Source: Amycolatopsis endophytica (GTDB taxonomy: Bacteria > Actinomycetota > Actinomycetes > Mycobacteriales > Pseudonocardiaceae). Taken from it: 64,000 nucleotides of DNA. The notes below the pieces were generated by a model. The model had not been told where the DNA came from, made no database searches, and saw only the letters and a program-made list of their open reading frames with translations. A program made the position numbers and the translations under genes. Location: positions 1,302,001-1,366,000 of the forward strand of contig NZ_JACCFK010000002.1 of NCBI RefSeq assembly GCF_013410405.1, in the 5' to 3' direction. Positions 26,676-35,598 of this stretch are shown here, in pieces (within the stretch, counting starts at the first letter, position 1; each line of letters begins with the position of its first letter).

Positions 26676-26690
26676 AGGAGGCCCGTTCCC

Positions 26691-29684
26691 GTGGCTGTCG
26701 CCGATCTTCCCGCCCCCGTCGCGCGCATTCCCGAGTCCGATGTGGACATACCAGAGCTGGTGGCGGCGCTGCGCGAGCGAGTGGAGGGGGAGGTCCGCTT
26801 CGACCGCGGCACCCGCGCGACCTATTCGACCGACGCGTCGAACTTCCGCCAGGTCCCCCTGGGCGTGGTCCTGCCCCGCACCCCCGAGGACGGGGCGGAA
26901 GCGGTGGCGGTGGCCCGCGAGTTCGGCGCCCCGCTGCTCTCCCGCGGCGGCGGCACGAGTCTCGCCGGGCAGTGCACCAACACCGCCGTGGTGCTGGACT
27001 GGTCGAAGTACTGCACCGCGATCGAGTCGGTGGACACCCACGCCCGCACCTGCGTGGTGCAGCCGGGCATCGTGCTCGACGAACTCAACCGGCGCCTCGC
27101 CGACACCGGCCTGCGCTACGGGCCCGAACCCGCCACCCACATGAACTGCACGCTGGGCGGCATGATCGGCAACAACTCCTGCGGCGCGACCGCCCAGCGC
27201 ACCGGCAAGGTCGTCGACAACATCGCCCGCCTGGAGGTCGTGCTCCACGACGGAACCCGGTTCTGGTGCGGGGAAACCAGTGACGAGGAGTACGCCGCGA
27301 TCGAGCGTCACGGCGACCCCCGTGCCGCGATCTACCGGCAGCTGCGCCGGTTGCGTGACGAGTACGCCGACGAGATCCGCCGCCGCTACCCCGACATCCC
27401 GCGCCGCGTCTCCGGCTACAACCTCGATTCGCTGTTGCCCGAGCACGGCTTCGACGTCGCCGGGCTGCTCGTCGGCAGCGAGTCCACTTTGGTCACCGTG
27501 CTGCGGGCCGAGCTGGAACTGGTGCCGGTGCTGCCCGAACGCACCCTCGTCGTGCTCGGCTACCCCGACATCGCGACCGCCGCCGACGCCGTCCCCGCGG
27601 TGCTGCCGCACGAGCCGGTGGCGCTGGAAGGCGTGGACAGCAAGCTGATCCGGGACGAGCGGATCAAGCACCTCAATCCGAAGGCGCTCGGGGAACTGCC
27701 CGAGGGCCACGCGTTCCTGATGGTCCAGTTCGGCGGGCGGACGCGGGACGACGTGCAACGGCAGGCCCACGACATGCTCGACGCGCTGCGCGGCACCGGG
27801 CACGAAGCCGACGTCTCCTTCCTCGACGACCCCGCCCGCGAAGCGGAACTGTGGCAGGTCCGCGAAGCCGGTCTCGGCGCCACCGCCCACGTCCCGGGCA
27901 GGCCGGACACGTTCGAAGGCTGGGAGGACTCCGCTGTCGCGCCCGGGAAGCTCGGTGACTACCTGCGCCGGCTTTCCGCGCTCTACCGGGAGTTCGGCTA
28001 CGCCAGTGACACCGGGCCCAGCCTCTACGGCCACTTCGGGCAGGGCTGCGTGCACACCCGCATCCCGTTCGACCTCTACACCGCCGACGGGGTCGCCACC
28101 TACCGCCGGTTCATGGAGCGCGCGGCCGATCTGGTCGCCGAGTTCGGCGGCTCGTTCTCCGGGGAGCACGGCGACGGGCAGAGCCGGGGTGAGCTGCTGG
28201 GCCGCATGTTCGGCACCGACATCGTGACGGCGTTCGGCAGGCTCAAGGCGATCTTCGACCCCGGCAACCGGATGAACCCGGGCAAGGTCGTGGCTCCCTA
28301 CGGCCTGGACGAGAACCTCCGGCTCGGCGGGCACTGGTCGCCTGCCGATCCGCAGAACCTGCACTTCCGGTTCCCGCACGACGGCGGTTCGTTCGCCGAG
28401 GCCGCGAACCGGTGCGTCGGGGTCGGCCGCTGCCGTCAGCACCACCCGTCCTCCGGTCAGGTGATGTGCCCGTCCTACCAGGTCACCGGCGAGGAGGAGC
28501 ACTCCACCCGCGGCCGCGCGCGGCTGCTGTTCGAAATGCTCGACGGGCACCGCGACGGCCCGCTCACCGACGGCTGGCGCTCCACCGAGGTCCGCGACGC
28601 GCTCGACCTGTGCCTGGCGTGCAAGGGCTGCAAGACCGACTGCCCGGCCAATGTGGACATGGCGACCTACAAGGCCGAGTTCCTCGCCCACCACTACGCC
28701 GGCCGCCCCTGGCGCAGGCCGCGGTCGGACTACACGATGGGCTGGCTGCCCGCGTTCGCCCGGGCCGTCGGGCGGCTGCACGCGGGACGGGCGGTCAACG
28801 CGCTCAGCCACGCCCCGGTGCTGTCGCACCTGGCCACCAGGGCAGCGGGCGTGGAAGACCGGGAGATTCCCCGGTTCGCCGGACAGACCTTGCGGCAGTG
28901 GTTCGCGCGCCGCGGTCCGGCCGGGACCGGCGCGCGGGGCACGGTCCTGCTGTGGCCGGACACCTTCACCAACCACTTCCACCCGGCGGCGGGCCGCGCC
29001 GCGGTGGCGCTCCTGGAAGACGCGGGGTGGCGGGTCACGATGCCGGACCGGGCGCTCTGCTGTGGACTGACGTGGATCTCCACCGGTCAGCTCGGGGTGG
29101 CGAAACGGATCCTGACCCGCACCGTGCGCGCGCTCGCGCCGCACCTGCGGTCCGGCGGTCTCGTGCTCGGACTGGAACCCAGCTGCACGGCGGTGTTCCG
29201 CGCCGACGCGTTCGAGATGTTCCCCGGCGACCACGACGTCCGCCGCCTGCGCGACCAGACCGTGACCCTCGCCGAGCTGCTGACCCGGCACTCCCCCGGC
29301 TACCGGCCGCCGCGGGTGGAGGCCAACGCGCTGGCGCAGGTCCACTGCCACCAGCACGCCGTCCTCGGCTGGGACGCCGACCGCGAGCTGCTGGGCGCGG
29401 CCGGGGTCGACACCGAGCGGCTGGACTCCGGTTGCTGCGGCCTGGCCGGGAACTTCGGCTTCGAACGCGGGCACCTCGAAGTGAGCAAAGCCTGCGCCGA
29501 GCGGGTGCTGCTGCCACGCGTCCGCTCGGCGGATGCCGGGACGGTCGTCCTCGCCGACGGTTTCAGCTGCCGCACCCAGATCCACGAACTCGACAGCGGC
29601 GGCCGCGAGGGCCGTCACCTGGCCGAACTCCTCGCCGCCGCCCTCCCCACCACCGACGACGCTCCCCCCACGCCACATCCGTAG
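26691..29684 (+). CDS. FAD- and 4Fe-4S-containing oxidase (GlcD-GlcF fusion, D-lactate dehydrogenase type)
   Basis: 997 residues with two enzyme halves joined. Residues ~50-260 are an FAD-binding PCMH domain (LLSRGGGTSLAGQC, MIGNNSCGA). Residues ~280-540 are the FAD-oxidase C-terminal domain with HFGQGCVHTRIPFD and SGEHGDGQSRGELL. Then come two cysteine clusters (CVGVGRC...MCPSY and CLACKGCKTDCP) for 4Fe-4S centres and two CCG-type domains (ALCCGLTW, DSGCCGLAGNFGFE). Such enzymes oxidise 2-hydroxy acids (D-lactate, glycolate, 2-hydroxyglutarate) and feed electrons to the respiratory chain. GTG 26691 follows AAGGAGG. It lies 15 bp after the enolase-superfamily gene, so the product of that pathway may be its substrate. 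Confidence 0.9.
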   Translation: MAVADLPAPVARIPESDVDIPELVAALRERVEGEVRFDRGTRATYSTDASNFRQVPLGVVLPRTPEDGAEAVAVAREFGAPLLSRGGGTSLAGQCTNTAVVLDWSKYCTAIESVDTHARTCVVQPGIVLDELNRRLADTGLRYGPEPATHMNCTLGGMIGNNSCGATAQRTGKVVDNIARLEVVLHDGTRFWCGETSDEEYAAIERHGDPRAAIYRQLRRLRDEYADEIRRRYPDIPRRVSGYNLDSLLPEHGFDVAGLLVGSESTLVTVLRAELELVPVLPERTLVVLGYPDIATAADAVPAVLPHEPVALEGVDSKLIRDERIKHLNPKALGELPEGHAFLMVQFGGRTRDDVQRQAHDMLDALRGTGHEADVSFLDDPAREAELWQVREAGLGATAHVPGRPDTFEGWEDSAVAPGKLGDYLRRLSALYREFGYASDTGPSLYGHFGQGCVHTRIPFDLYTADGVATYRRFMERAADLVAEFGGSFSGEHGDGQSRGELLGRMFGTDIVTAFGRLKAIFDPGNRMNPGKVVAPYGLDENLRLGGHWSPADPQNLHFRFPHDGGSFAEAANRCVGVGRCRQHHPSSGQVMCPSYQVTGEEEHSTRGRARLLFEMLDGHRDGPLTDGWRSTEVRDALDLCLACKGCKTDCPANVDMATYKAEFLAHHYAGRPWRRPRSDYTMGWLPAFARAVGRLHAGRAVNALSHAPVLSHLATRAAGVEDREIPRFAGQTLRQWFARRGPAGTGARGTVLLWPDTFTNHFHPAAGRAAVALLEDAGWRVTMPDRALCCGLTWISTGQLGVAKRILTRTVRALAPHLRSGGLVLGLEPSCTAVFRADAFEMFPGDHDVRRLRDQTVTLAELLTRHSPGYRPPRVEANALAQVHCHQHAVLGWDADRELLGAAGVDTERLDSGCCGLAGNFGFERGHLEVSKACAERVLLPRVRSADAGTVVLADGFSCRTQIHELDSGGREGRHLAELLAAALPTTDDAPPTPHP

Positions 29685-29760
29685 CGTTCGACGCCGGGCG
29701 CGTTTTCGGCCGCGCGGGGCCGGGTATGCGCCACTCGTTGCCTGACGGGGAGTGATGGTC

Positions 29761-31047
29761 ATGCCCGGGTTCCGGGGCGAGATCGCCGCACTCGCCACGC
29801 CGCTGCGTGGTCCCGGCGATTTCGATGTTCTGCTGGACCGGATCGGGGACGCGCGGGTGGTGATGCTGGGCGAGGCGAGCCACGGCACGCACGAGTTCTA
29901 CCGGTGGCGGGCGCTGCTCACCCAGCGGCTGATCGCCGAACGCGGGTTCTCCTTCGTCGCGGTCGAGGGCGACTGGCCCGACTGCGACCGCGTCGATCGC
30001 GCGGTCCGGTGCCGCGCGGACGCGCCGGACGATCCGCGGGTGGCGCTGGCGGCGTTCGAGCGGTGGCCGACGTGGATGTGGGCCAACGAGGAGGTCGTCG
30101 ACTTCTGCCGCTGGCTGCGGGTCCACAACGTGCGGCGCGACGAGCACGAGCGCGCCGGGTTCCACGGCCTGGACGTGTACTCGCTGTGGGAGTCGCTGCG
30201 CGAGATCCTGGTCCACCTGCGCGACCACGACCCGGAGCAGGTGCCCGCCGCCCTCGCCGCCTACCGCTGCTTCGAACCGTACGGCGAACGCCCCCACGAC
30301 TACGCGCGCGCCACCCGCCTGGTCCCGTCCGGTTGCGAGAACGAGGTCGTCGACCTGCTGGTGCGGCTGCGGGGCCGCGCCGGCCCGGACGGCGCGGAAC
30401 GGTTCGGTGCCTGGCAGAACGCCGAAGTGGTCGCCGGGGCGGAACGCTACTACCGCGCGATGGTCGGCGGCGGGAGCGAGGCGTGGAACGTGCGCGACCG
30501 GCACATGGACGACACGCTCGACCGCCTGCTGGACCACTACGGCCCGGATTCGAAAGCCGTCGTGTGGGCGCACAACACGCACGTCGGCGACGCCCGCGCG
30601 ACGGACAGGGCGGCCGCGGGCGAGGTCACCATCGGGCGGCTGGCCCGCGAACGCCACGGCCACGGCGACGTCGTGCTGGTGGGCTTCGGCAGCCACGAGG
30701 GCACGGTCATCGCCGGTGACGCGTGGGGCTCGCCGATGCGGGAGATGACCGTCCCACCCGGACGCCCTGGCTCGGTGGAGGAAACCCTGCACCGCTCCGC
30801 GCCCGAGCGTGCCCTGTTCGTGTTCCCCCGCACCGGACGGCCCGACGTGCTGACGGCGACGCTGCCGCACCGCGCGATCGGCGTGGTGTACCACCCGGAA
30901 CGCGAACGGTGGGGCAACTACGTCCCGACGGTGCTCGGCGACCGCTACGACGCGCTGCTGTGGTTCGGCCGCACGCGGGCGGTGCACCCGCTGCACCTGC
31001 GCCAGGCGGACACCCTGGAACCGGAGACCTACCCGAGCGGCACGTGA
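29761..31047 (+). CDS. Erythromycin esterase-family protein
   Basis: 428 residues. The family hallmark GEASHGTHEFYRWRALLTQ is near residue 40, followed by FVAVEGDWPDC, FHGLDVYSLW and VVWAHNTHVGDA, all of which contribute active-site His/Glu residues in Ere-type enzymes. Members hydrolyse macrolide lactones or other esters; most actinomycete homologues are untested, so antibiotic resistance should not be assumed. The ATG at 29761 has GGGGAG at eight bases; ATG 29755 and GTG 29752 are alternatives. It is separated from the convergent arsM by a hairpin. Confidence 0.85.
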   Translation: MPGFRGEIAALATPLRGPGDFDVLLDRIGDARVVMLGEASHGTHEFYRWRALLTQRLIAERGFSFVAVEGDWPDCDRVDRAVRCRADAPDDPRVALAAFERWPTWMWANEEVVDFCRWLRVHNVRRDEHERAGFHGLDVYSLWESLREILVHLRDHDPEQVPAALAAYRCFEPYGERPHDYARATRLVPSGCENEVVDLLVRLRGRAGPDGAERFGAWQNAEVVAGAERYYRAMVGGGSEAWNVRDRHMDDTLDRLLDHYGPDSKAVVWAHNTHVGDARATDRAAAGEVTIGRLARERHGHGDVVLVGFGSHEGTVIAGDAWGSPMREMTVPPGRPGSVEETLHRSAPERALFVFPRTGRPDVLTATLPHRAIGVVYHPERERWGNYVPTVLGDRYDALLWFGRTRAVHPLHLRQADTLEPETYPSGT

Positions 31048-31065
31048 TCCCGCCGGACCGGGATC
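31046..31065. terminator. Bidirectional hairpin between erythromycin esterase and arsM genes
   Basis: GATCCCG and CGGGATC (7-bp perfect stem) with a 6-base loop fill the whole gap between the two convergent stop codons. This fits a terminator serving both transcripts. Confidence 0.6.
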
Positions 31066-31848
31066 TCAGCCACAGCACCCGCCGGGTTCGGTGAGCAGCG
31101 GCAGTTCCCGCCCCGGAGACGCCGACCGGGGTTTGACGGCGCGCACGATCGCCGCGTGCATCCCCTCCGCGGCCTCGTGCGTCGGCGTGATCTCCACCTC
31201 GGTGAACCCGGCGGCCGTCAGGCCCTCCCGGTACTCGGCGAACGAGAGGGCGCCCGCGATGCAGCCGACGTAGTCGCCGCGCTCGGCGCGGTCGGCCGGA
31301 CTGAGGTGGTCCTCGGCGACGACGTCGGACACGCCGACCCGCCCGCCGGGTTTCAGGACGCGGAACATCTCGGCGAACACGGCCGGCTTGTCCACGGACA
31401 GGTTGACCACGCAGTTGGAGATGATCACGTCGACGCGGTCGGCGGGCAGCGGGATCGCCTCGATGTGGCCCTTGAGGAAGTCCACGTTCGCGGCGCCCGC
31501 CTTCTCCGCGTTGGCCAGCGCCAGCGCCAGCATCTCCTCGGTCATGTCCAGCCCGTAGACCCGGCCGCCCGGCCCGACGCGGCGGGCGGAGAGCAGCACG
31601 TCGATCCCGCCGCCGGAACCGAGGTCGAGCACGGTCTCGCCCTCCCGCAGCTCGGCCACCGCCAGCGGGTTGCCGCAGCCCAGGCTCGCCAGCACCGCTT
31701 CCTCCGGCAAGGACGACCGCTCCGCCTCGTCGTACAGGCCGCCGGTCAGGTCGGCGGACTCACCGCCGCAGCACGAAACACCGGCACCCGCCGTCCGCGC
31801 GGCCGCGGCATACCGGTCCCGCACTTGGTCACGCAGTTCCTCGTTCAT
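31066..31848 (-). CDS. arsM: Arsenite S-adenosylmethionine methyltransferase
   Basis: 260 residues. The SAM-binding motif is VLDLGSGGGID (about 73-83). The cysteines expected for As(III) binding are present: Cys26/27 (SCCGG), Cys58 (SLGCGNP), Cys146 (SNCVVNLS) and Cys196 (VGCIAGA), with an additional GGCCG tail at the C-terminus. The enzyme methylates arsenite to volatile or less reactive methylarsenicals in the cytoplasm. It is divergent from arsR-acr3-arsC across a short AT-rich gap, so ArsR probably controls both directions. Confidence 0.93.
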   Translation of the reverse strand: MNEELRDQVRDRYAAAARTAGAGVSCCGGESADLTGGLYDEAERSSLPEEAVLASLGCGNPLAVAELREGETVLDLGSGGGIDVLLSARRVGPGGRVYGLDMTEEMLALALANAEKAGAANVDFLKGHIEAIPLPADRVDVIISNCVVNLSVDKPAVFAEMFRVLKPGGRVGVSDVVAEDHLSPADRAERGDYVGCIAGALSFAEYREGLTAAGFTEVEITPTHEAAEGMHAAIVRAVKPRSASPGRELPLLTEPGGCCG

Positions 31849-31901
31849 GCCGCGAGCCTACTTCGATGTGCGTCAAAATAGAAGTGTGTTTAGATAGAGG
31901 A

Positions 31902-32240
31902 GTGTCAAATCAGTGTTGTTCGTCCCTGGCCGGCGAACCCCTGTCCGAGCCGCGGGCCGCGGAACTGGCGAGGGTGTTCAAGGCCGTCGCCGACCCGGTG
32001 CGGTTGCGGCTGCTGTCGCTGATCGCCTCGCACGACGGCGGCGAGGTGTGCGTATGCGATCTGACCGGCACGTTCGCCCTGACCGGCCCGACGATCTCCC
32101 ACCACCTGAGGGTCCTGCGCGAAGCCGGCCTGATCACCGGTGAGCGGCGCGGCACGTGGATCTACTACCGCGCCGAGCCGGAAACCCTGGCGCGGCTGGC
32201 CGCGGTACTGACCCCCGGCCGGGCACCGGTGTCGGCGTGA
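31902..32240 (+). CDS. arsR: Arsenic-responsive ArsR repressor
   Basis: 112 residues with the winged helix of the SmtB/ArsR family (VFKAVADPVRLRLLSLI, GPTISHHLRVLREAGLI, GTWIYYRAE). The As(III) sensor cysteines are in EVCVCDL (Cys50, Cys52), with a further CC at 5-6. I take GTG 31902 because SNQCCSSLAGEPL is the usual opening; its AGAGGA site is unusually close. An upstream ATG at 31866 would add 12 residues. The AT-rich stretch 31849-31901 must hold the operator; GTCAAA is repeated at 31872 and 31904. It overlaps acr3 by four bases. Confidence 0.9.
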   Translation: MSNQCCSSLAGEPLSEPRAAELARVFKAVADPVRLRLLSLIASHDGGEVCVCDLTGTFALTGPTISHHLRVLREAGLITGERRGTWIYYRAEPETLARLAAVLTPGRAPVSA

Positions 32241-33301
32241 CGGCCACCGGAGTCGCCGGCCGGATGTCCACGCTGGACCGGTTCCTGCCCGTGTGGATCG
32301 GCGGCGCCATGGTCGTGGGCCTGCTGGCGGGCCGGTGGGTCCCCGGCCTCGGCGGCGCGCTCGACGCGGTGGCGGTCGACGGGATCTCGCTGCCGATCGC
32401 GCTCGGCCTGCTCGTGATGATGTACCCGGTGCTGGCGAAGGTCCGCTACGACCGCCTCGGCGGCGTCACCCGCGACCGCAGGCTCCTGTGGCCGTCGCTG
32501 GTGCTGAACTGGCTGGTCGGCCCGGCGCTGATGTTCGCGCTGGCGTGGCTGCTGCTGCCCGGTCTGCCCGAGTACCGCACCGGTCTGATCATCGTCGGGC
32601 TGGCCCGCTGCATCGCGATGGTCGTCATCTGGAACGACCTCGCCTGCGGCGACCGGGAAGCCGCCGCGGTGCTGGTGGCGCTCAACTCCGTCTTCCAGGT
32701 CGTCATGTTCGGCGTGCTGGGCTGGTTCTACCTGTCGGCGCTGCCCGGCTGGCTCGGCCTGGACACCGCGGCGCTGTCGGTCTCGGGGTGGCAGGTCGCG
32801 CGGAGCACGCTGATCTTCCTCGGCGTCCCGCTCGCGGCCGGCTTCCTCACCCGCCGCCTCGGCGAACGCGTCAAGGGCCGCGACTGGTACGAGTCGCGTT
32901 TCCTGCCCCGCGTCGGGCCGGTCGCGTTGTACGGCCTGCTGTTCACCATCGTGGTGCTCTTCGCGCTGCAAGGTGAGCGGATCACCGGCCGCCCGCTCGA
33001 CGTCGCCCGCATCGCCCTGCCACTGCTGCTCTACTTCGGCCTGATGTGGGCCGGGTCCTACGCCCTCGGGAAGGCACTCGGCCTGACCTACGAACGCACC
33101 ACGACGCTCGCGTTCACCGCCGCGGGCAACAACTTCGAACTGGCGATCGCCGTCGCCGTCGCGACCTTCGGCACGACCAGCGGCCAGGCGCTGGCGGGAG
33201 TCGTCGGACCGCTCATCGAAGTGCCGGTGCTCGTCGCGCTCGTCCACGTCTCACTCGCCCTGCGCCGCCGCTTCCCTGCCGCCACGGAGGCCGCCCCATG
33301 A
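32237..33301 (+). CDS. acr3: Arsenite efflux permease ACR3
   Basis: 354 residues, about ten membrane segments. The ACR3 signature GLARCIAMVVIWNDLACGD carries the conserved Cys needed for As(III) transport, and AAGNNFELAIAVAVA is the second conserved intramembrane stretch. It expels arsenite using the proton-motive force. GTG 32237 overlaps the arsR stop (GTGA); its own stop overlaps arsC (ATGA). It is part of a compact arsR-acr3-arsC operon. Confidence 0.94.
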   Translation: MTATGVAGRMSTLDRFLPVWIGGAMVVGLLAGRWVPGLGGALDAVAVDGISLPIALGLLVMMYPVLAKVRYDRLGGVTRDRRLLWPSLVLNWLVGPALMFALAWLLLPGLPEYRTGLIIVGLARCIAMVVIWNDLACGDREAAAVLVALNSVFQVVMFGVLGWFYLSALPGWLGLDTAALSVSGWQVARSTLIFLGVPLAAGFLTRRLGERVKGRDWYESRFLPRVGPVALYGLLFTIVVLFALQGERITGRPLDVARIALPLLLYFGLMWAGSYALGKALGLTYERTTTLAFTAAGNNFELAIAVAVATFGTTSGQALAGVVGPLIEVPVLVALVHVSLALRRRFPAATEAAP

Positions 33302-33699
33302 TCACGCCCGAGGTCCTGTTCGTCTGCGTGCACAACGCCGGCCGCTCCCAGATGGCCGCCGCCCTGCTCGACCACCACGCCGCCGGGCGGGTCACCGTCC
33401 GCTCCGCCGGATCAGCCCCCGCCGAAAGCATCAATCCGGCCGTCGTGGAAGTCATCGCCGAACTCGGCCTCGACCTGTCCCGCGAGTTCCCGAAACCCCT
33501 CACCACCGAGGCCGTCCACGCCGCCGACGTCGTGGTCACCATGGGCTGCGGCGACGCCTGCCCCGTCTTCCCCGGCAAGCGCTACCTCGACTGGCAGCTG
33601 GACGACCCCGCGGGCCAGGACGCCGACGCGGTGCGCCGCATCCGCGACGAGATCGACCGCCGCGTCCGCGCGCTCCTGGCGGAACTCCTGCCAGGGTGA
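33298..33699 (+). CDS. arsC: Arsenate reductase, low-molecular-weight phosphatase type
   Basis: 133 residues. The P-loop CVHNAGRS (Cys10-Arg16) is the catalytic arsenate-binding site; GCGDACP gives Cys83 and Cys87, which complete the disulfide relay of the thioredoxin-linked class, and DWQLDDP provides the acid. It reduces As(V) to As(III) for export by ACR3. The ATG overlaps the acr3 stop. Confidence 0.94.
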   Translation: MITPEVLFVCVHNAGRSQMAAALLDHHAAGRVTVRSAGSAPAESINPAVVEVIAELGLDLSREFPKPLTTEAVHAADVVVTMGCGDACPVFPGKRYLDWQLDDPAGQDADAVRRIRDEIDRRVRALLAELLPG

Positions 33700-33727
33700 C
33701 CGGTCACGGCTCTGGAGCGCGTCGCGG

Positions 33728-34018
33728 TCAGAGGCAGTCGACGGCGTATTCGGCCCGCTCCTCGCTCTCCCAGGTGAGCGTTGCGGTGCCGTGCGCCGCG
33801 ATCGGGACGCACGCGGCGCGCTCGCCGCCGGTCAGGACGACCGAGGCGTCGATGGCGGCACCGCAGTCGTTGCGCAGCAGGGCCCAGCCGGGGCCGGTGC
33901 CGGTCAGTTCCGCGCAGGCGCCCAGCACGTCGACCGGCGATGGCTCACCGGCCCACGCGGGTGTGGCGGCGGCGAGCAGAGCGGCCGCGGCGAGGCCCGC
34001 GGCAAGACGAAGACGCAC
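33728..34018 (-). CDS. Small secreted cysteine-containing protein, unknown function
   Basis: A 96-residue product with a clear Sec signal peptide (VRLRLAAGLAAAALLAAATPAWA, cut before GEP). The mature part is ~73 residues with four cysteines (GACAEL, RNDCGAA, AACVPIA, VDCL), enough for two disulfides, and looks beta-rich. GTG 34018 has a strong GGGAGGA site. It is convergent with arsC and divergent from the secreted peptidase gene. I do not recognise the family. Confidence 0.65.
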   Translation of the reverse strand: MRLRLAAGLAAAALLAAATPAWAGEPSPVDVLGACAELTGTGPGWALLRNDCGAAIDASVVLTGGERAACVPIAAHGTATLTWESEERAEYAVDCL

Positions 34019-34145
34019 AGTTCCTCCCAGTTCCCCGGAAATCACACCACGATGATCGAATCATCCGGGTGCAAGCGCTTGACTGTGCCGTAGCGGCATG
34101 GTTTCTCCTGGACCGCGGGGAGAGGAACCGGAGGAAGGACCACGC

Positions 34146-35582
34146 ATGCGGAAACCCGTCCTGGCCGTGCTCGCCGCCGCGCTGGTGGCGTCACCGGTAC
34201 CGGCGGTGGCTGCCACCGCGGATACGCTGAGCTGGGGGAAGTGCCCGGAGGACGTCGTCGCGACCGGCCTGCGGTGCGCCACGCTGGACGTGCCGCTGGA
34301 CTACCGCGACCCCGAGGGCCCGGCGATCGAGGTCGCGATCTCACGGCTGCCGAGCGCGCATCCGGAGAAGCGCCGCGGTGTGCTGCTGACCAACACCGGC
34401 GGGCCGGGCGGGCCGGGACTGCGCTTCCCCGCCGACCTGCGCGATCTGGGGCTGCCGCAGTCCGTGCTGGACAGCTACGACGTGATCGGGATGGACCCGC
34501 GCGGAGTCGGCCACAGCACCCCGGTCACCTGTGATCTGACGCCCGGACAAGCCTTCACCGACATCCCGCTCTACGCGCGTGACTCCGCCGAGGTCGCGGC
34601 GACGGCCGGGACCGCCGCCGTCATCGCCCGGCAGTGCGGCTCGTCGGCCACCGCGCCGCTCCTGCCGCACATCACCACGGCGAACACCGCGCGGGACATG
34701 GACCGGGTCCGGGAGGCGCTGGGCGAACCGGAGATCTCCTACCTCGGCATCTCCTACGGCACCTACCTCGGCGCGGTGTACACGACGTTGTTCCCGGGGC
34801 ACAGCGACCGGTTCCTGCTGGACAGCTCGGTCGGCCCGGGCGGTTTCGACATCACGGCCTCACGGATGCTGGGCCGGGGCGTGGAGGACCGGTTCCCGGA
34901 CTTCGCGGAGTTCGCCGTCGCGCACCCCGAATACGAGCTGGGCCGCACGCCCGGCGAGGTGCGGGCCAAGTACTTCGACCTCGCCGCGCGGCTGGACACG
35001 ACCCCGAGCCCGGAGGGCGTCGACGGCAAGCTGTTCCGCCACCTCACCTTCGCCCAGCTGTACTACGACAAGAACCTGCCGTCGATCGCCGCGCAGTGGC
35101 ACGCCCTCAACACCGGCGCCCCGCTGCCCGCCGCCGGAACCGCTGCCGCCGCCGCGGCGCCCACGGACAACGCCGCCGCGAGCCAGCTGCACGTGGTCTG
35201 CAACGACTCCGACTGGCCGGAGGACGTCCGGACCTACCAGCGCAACGTCGCCGTCGACCGGATCCGCCACCCGATGTTCGGCGCGGCCGCGGCCAACGTC
35301 TGGCCGTGCGCGTTCTGGCCGTCGGAACCGGTCGAACCGCCGGTGGAGATCACCGGGCGGGGACCGTCGAACGTGCTCATGGTGCAGAACCTCCGCGATC
35401 CGGCGACCCCGCTGGCCGGCGCGCTCGCGCTGCGACACGCGTTCGGCGACCGGGCCAGGATGGTGACCGCGGACCAGGGCGGGCACCTGGCGTACCTGTT
35501 CCAGGACGACACCTGCCTCAACGACGCCGCGACGACCTTCCTGGCCACGGGGCAACGCCCGCGGCACGACACCGCCTGCTGA
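34146..35582 (+). CDS. Secreted alpha/beta-hydrolase, tripeptidyl aminopeptidase-like (S33)
   Basis: 478 residues beginning with a signal peptide (MRKPVLAVLAAALVASPVPAVAA). The mature enzyme shows the SlpD/TAP pattern: CATLDVPLDYRDP, LLTNTGGPGGPG (oxyanion loop), YDVIGMDPRGVGHS, the nucleophile in YLGISYGTYLG, and a C-terminal lid with NLRDPATP and QGGHLAYL for the acid and His. These streptomycete-type enzymes release tripeptides from extracellular peptides. ATG 34146 follows GGAGGAAGGA. The product could supply peptides to oligopeptide carriers, but it is far from the peptide operon at 41-55 kb. Confidence 0.88.
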   Translation: MRKPVLAVLAAALVASPVPAVAATADTLSWGKCPEDVVATGLRCATLDVPLDYRDPEGPAIEVAISRLPSAHPEKRRGVLLTNTGGPGGPGLRFPADLRDLGLPQSVLDSYDVIGMDPRGVGHSTPVTCDLTPGQAFTDIPLYARDSAEVAATAGTAAVIARQCGSSATAPLLPHITTANTARDMDRVREALGEPEISYLGISYGTYLGAVYTTLFPGHSDRFLLDSSVGPGGFDITASRMLGRGVEDRFPDFAEFAVAHPEYELGRTPGEVRAKYFDLAARLDTTPSPEGVDGKLFRHLTFAQLYYDKNLPSIAAQWHALNTGAPLPAAGTAAAAAAPTDNAAASQLHVVCNDSDWPEDVRTYQRNVAVDRIRHPMFGAAAANVWPCAFWPSEPVEPPVEITGRGPSNVLMVQNLRDPATPLAGALALRHAFGDRARMVTADQGGHLAYLFQDDTCLNDAATTFLATGQRPRHDTAC

Positions 35583-35598
35583 ACCCGAGGAGAACCCG

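Noticed and set aside
26610..29888. A 1,092-codon open frame on the minus strand
   Set aside because: Antisense shadow of the FAD/FeS oxidase; no recognisable domain, low-complexity Arg/Gly/Ala/Val content.
29761..31047. A macrolide resistance determinant
   Set aside because: It belongs to the erythromycin esterase family, but most environmental members are untested and no macrolide gene is nearby; function left open.
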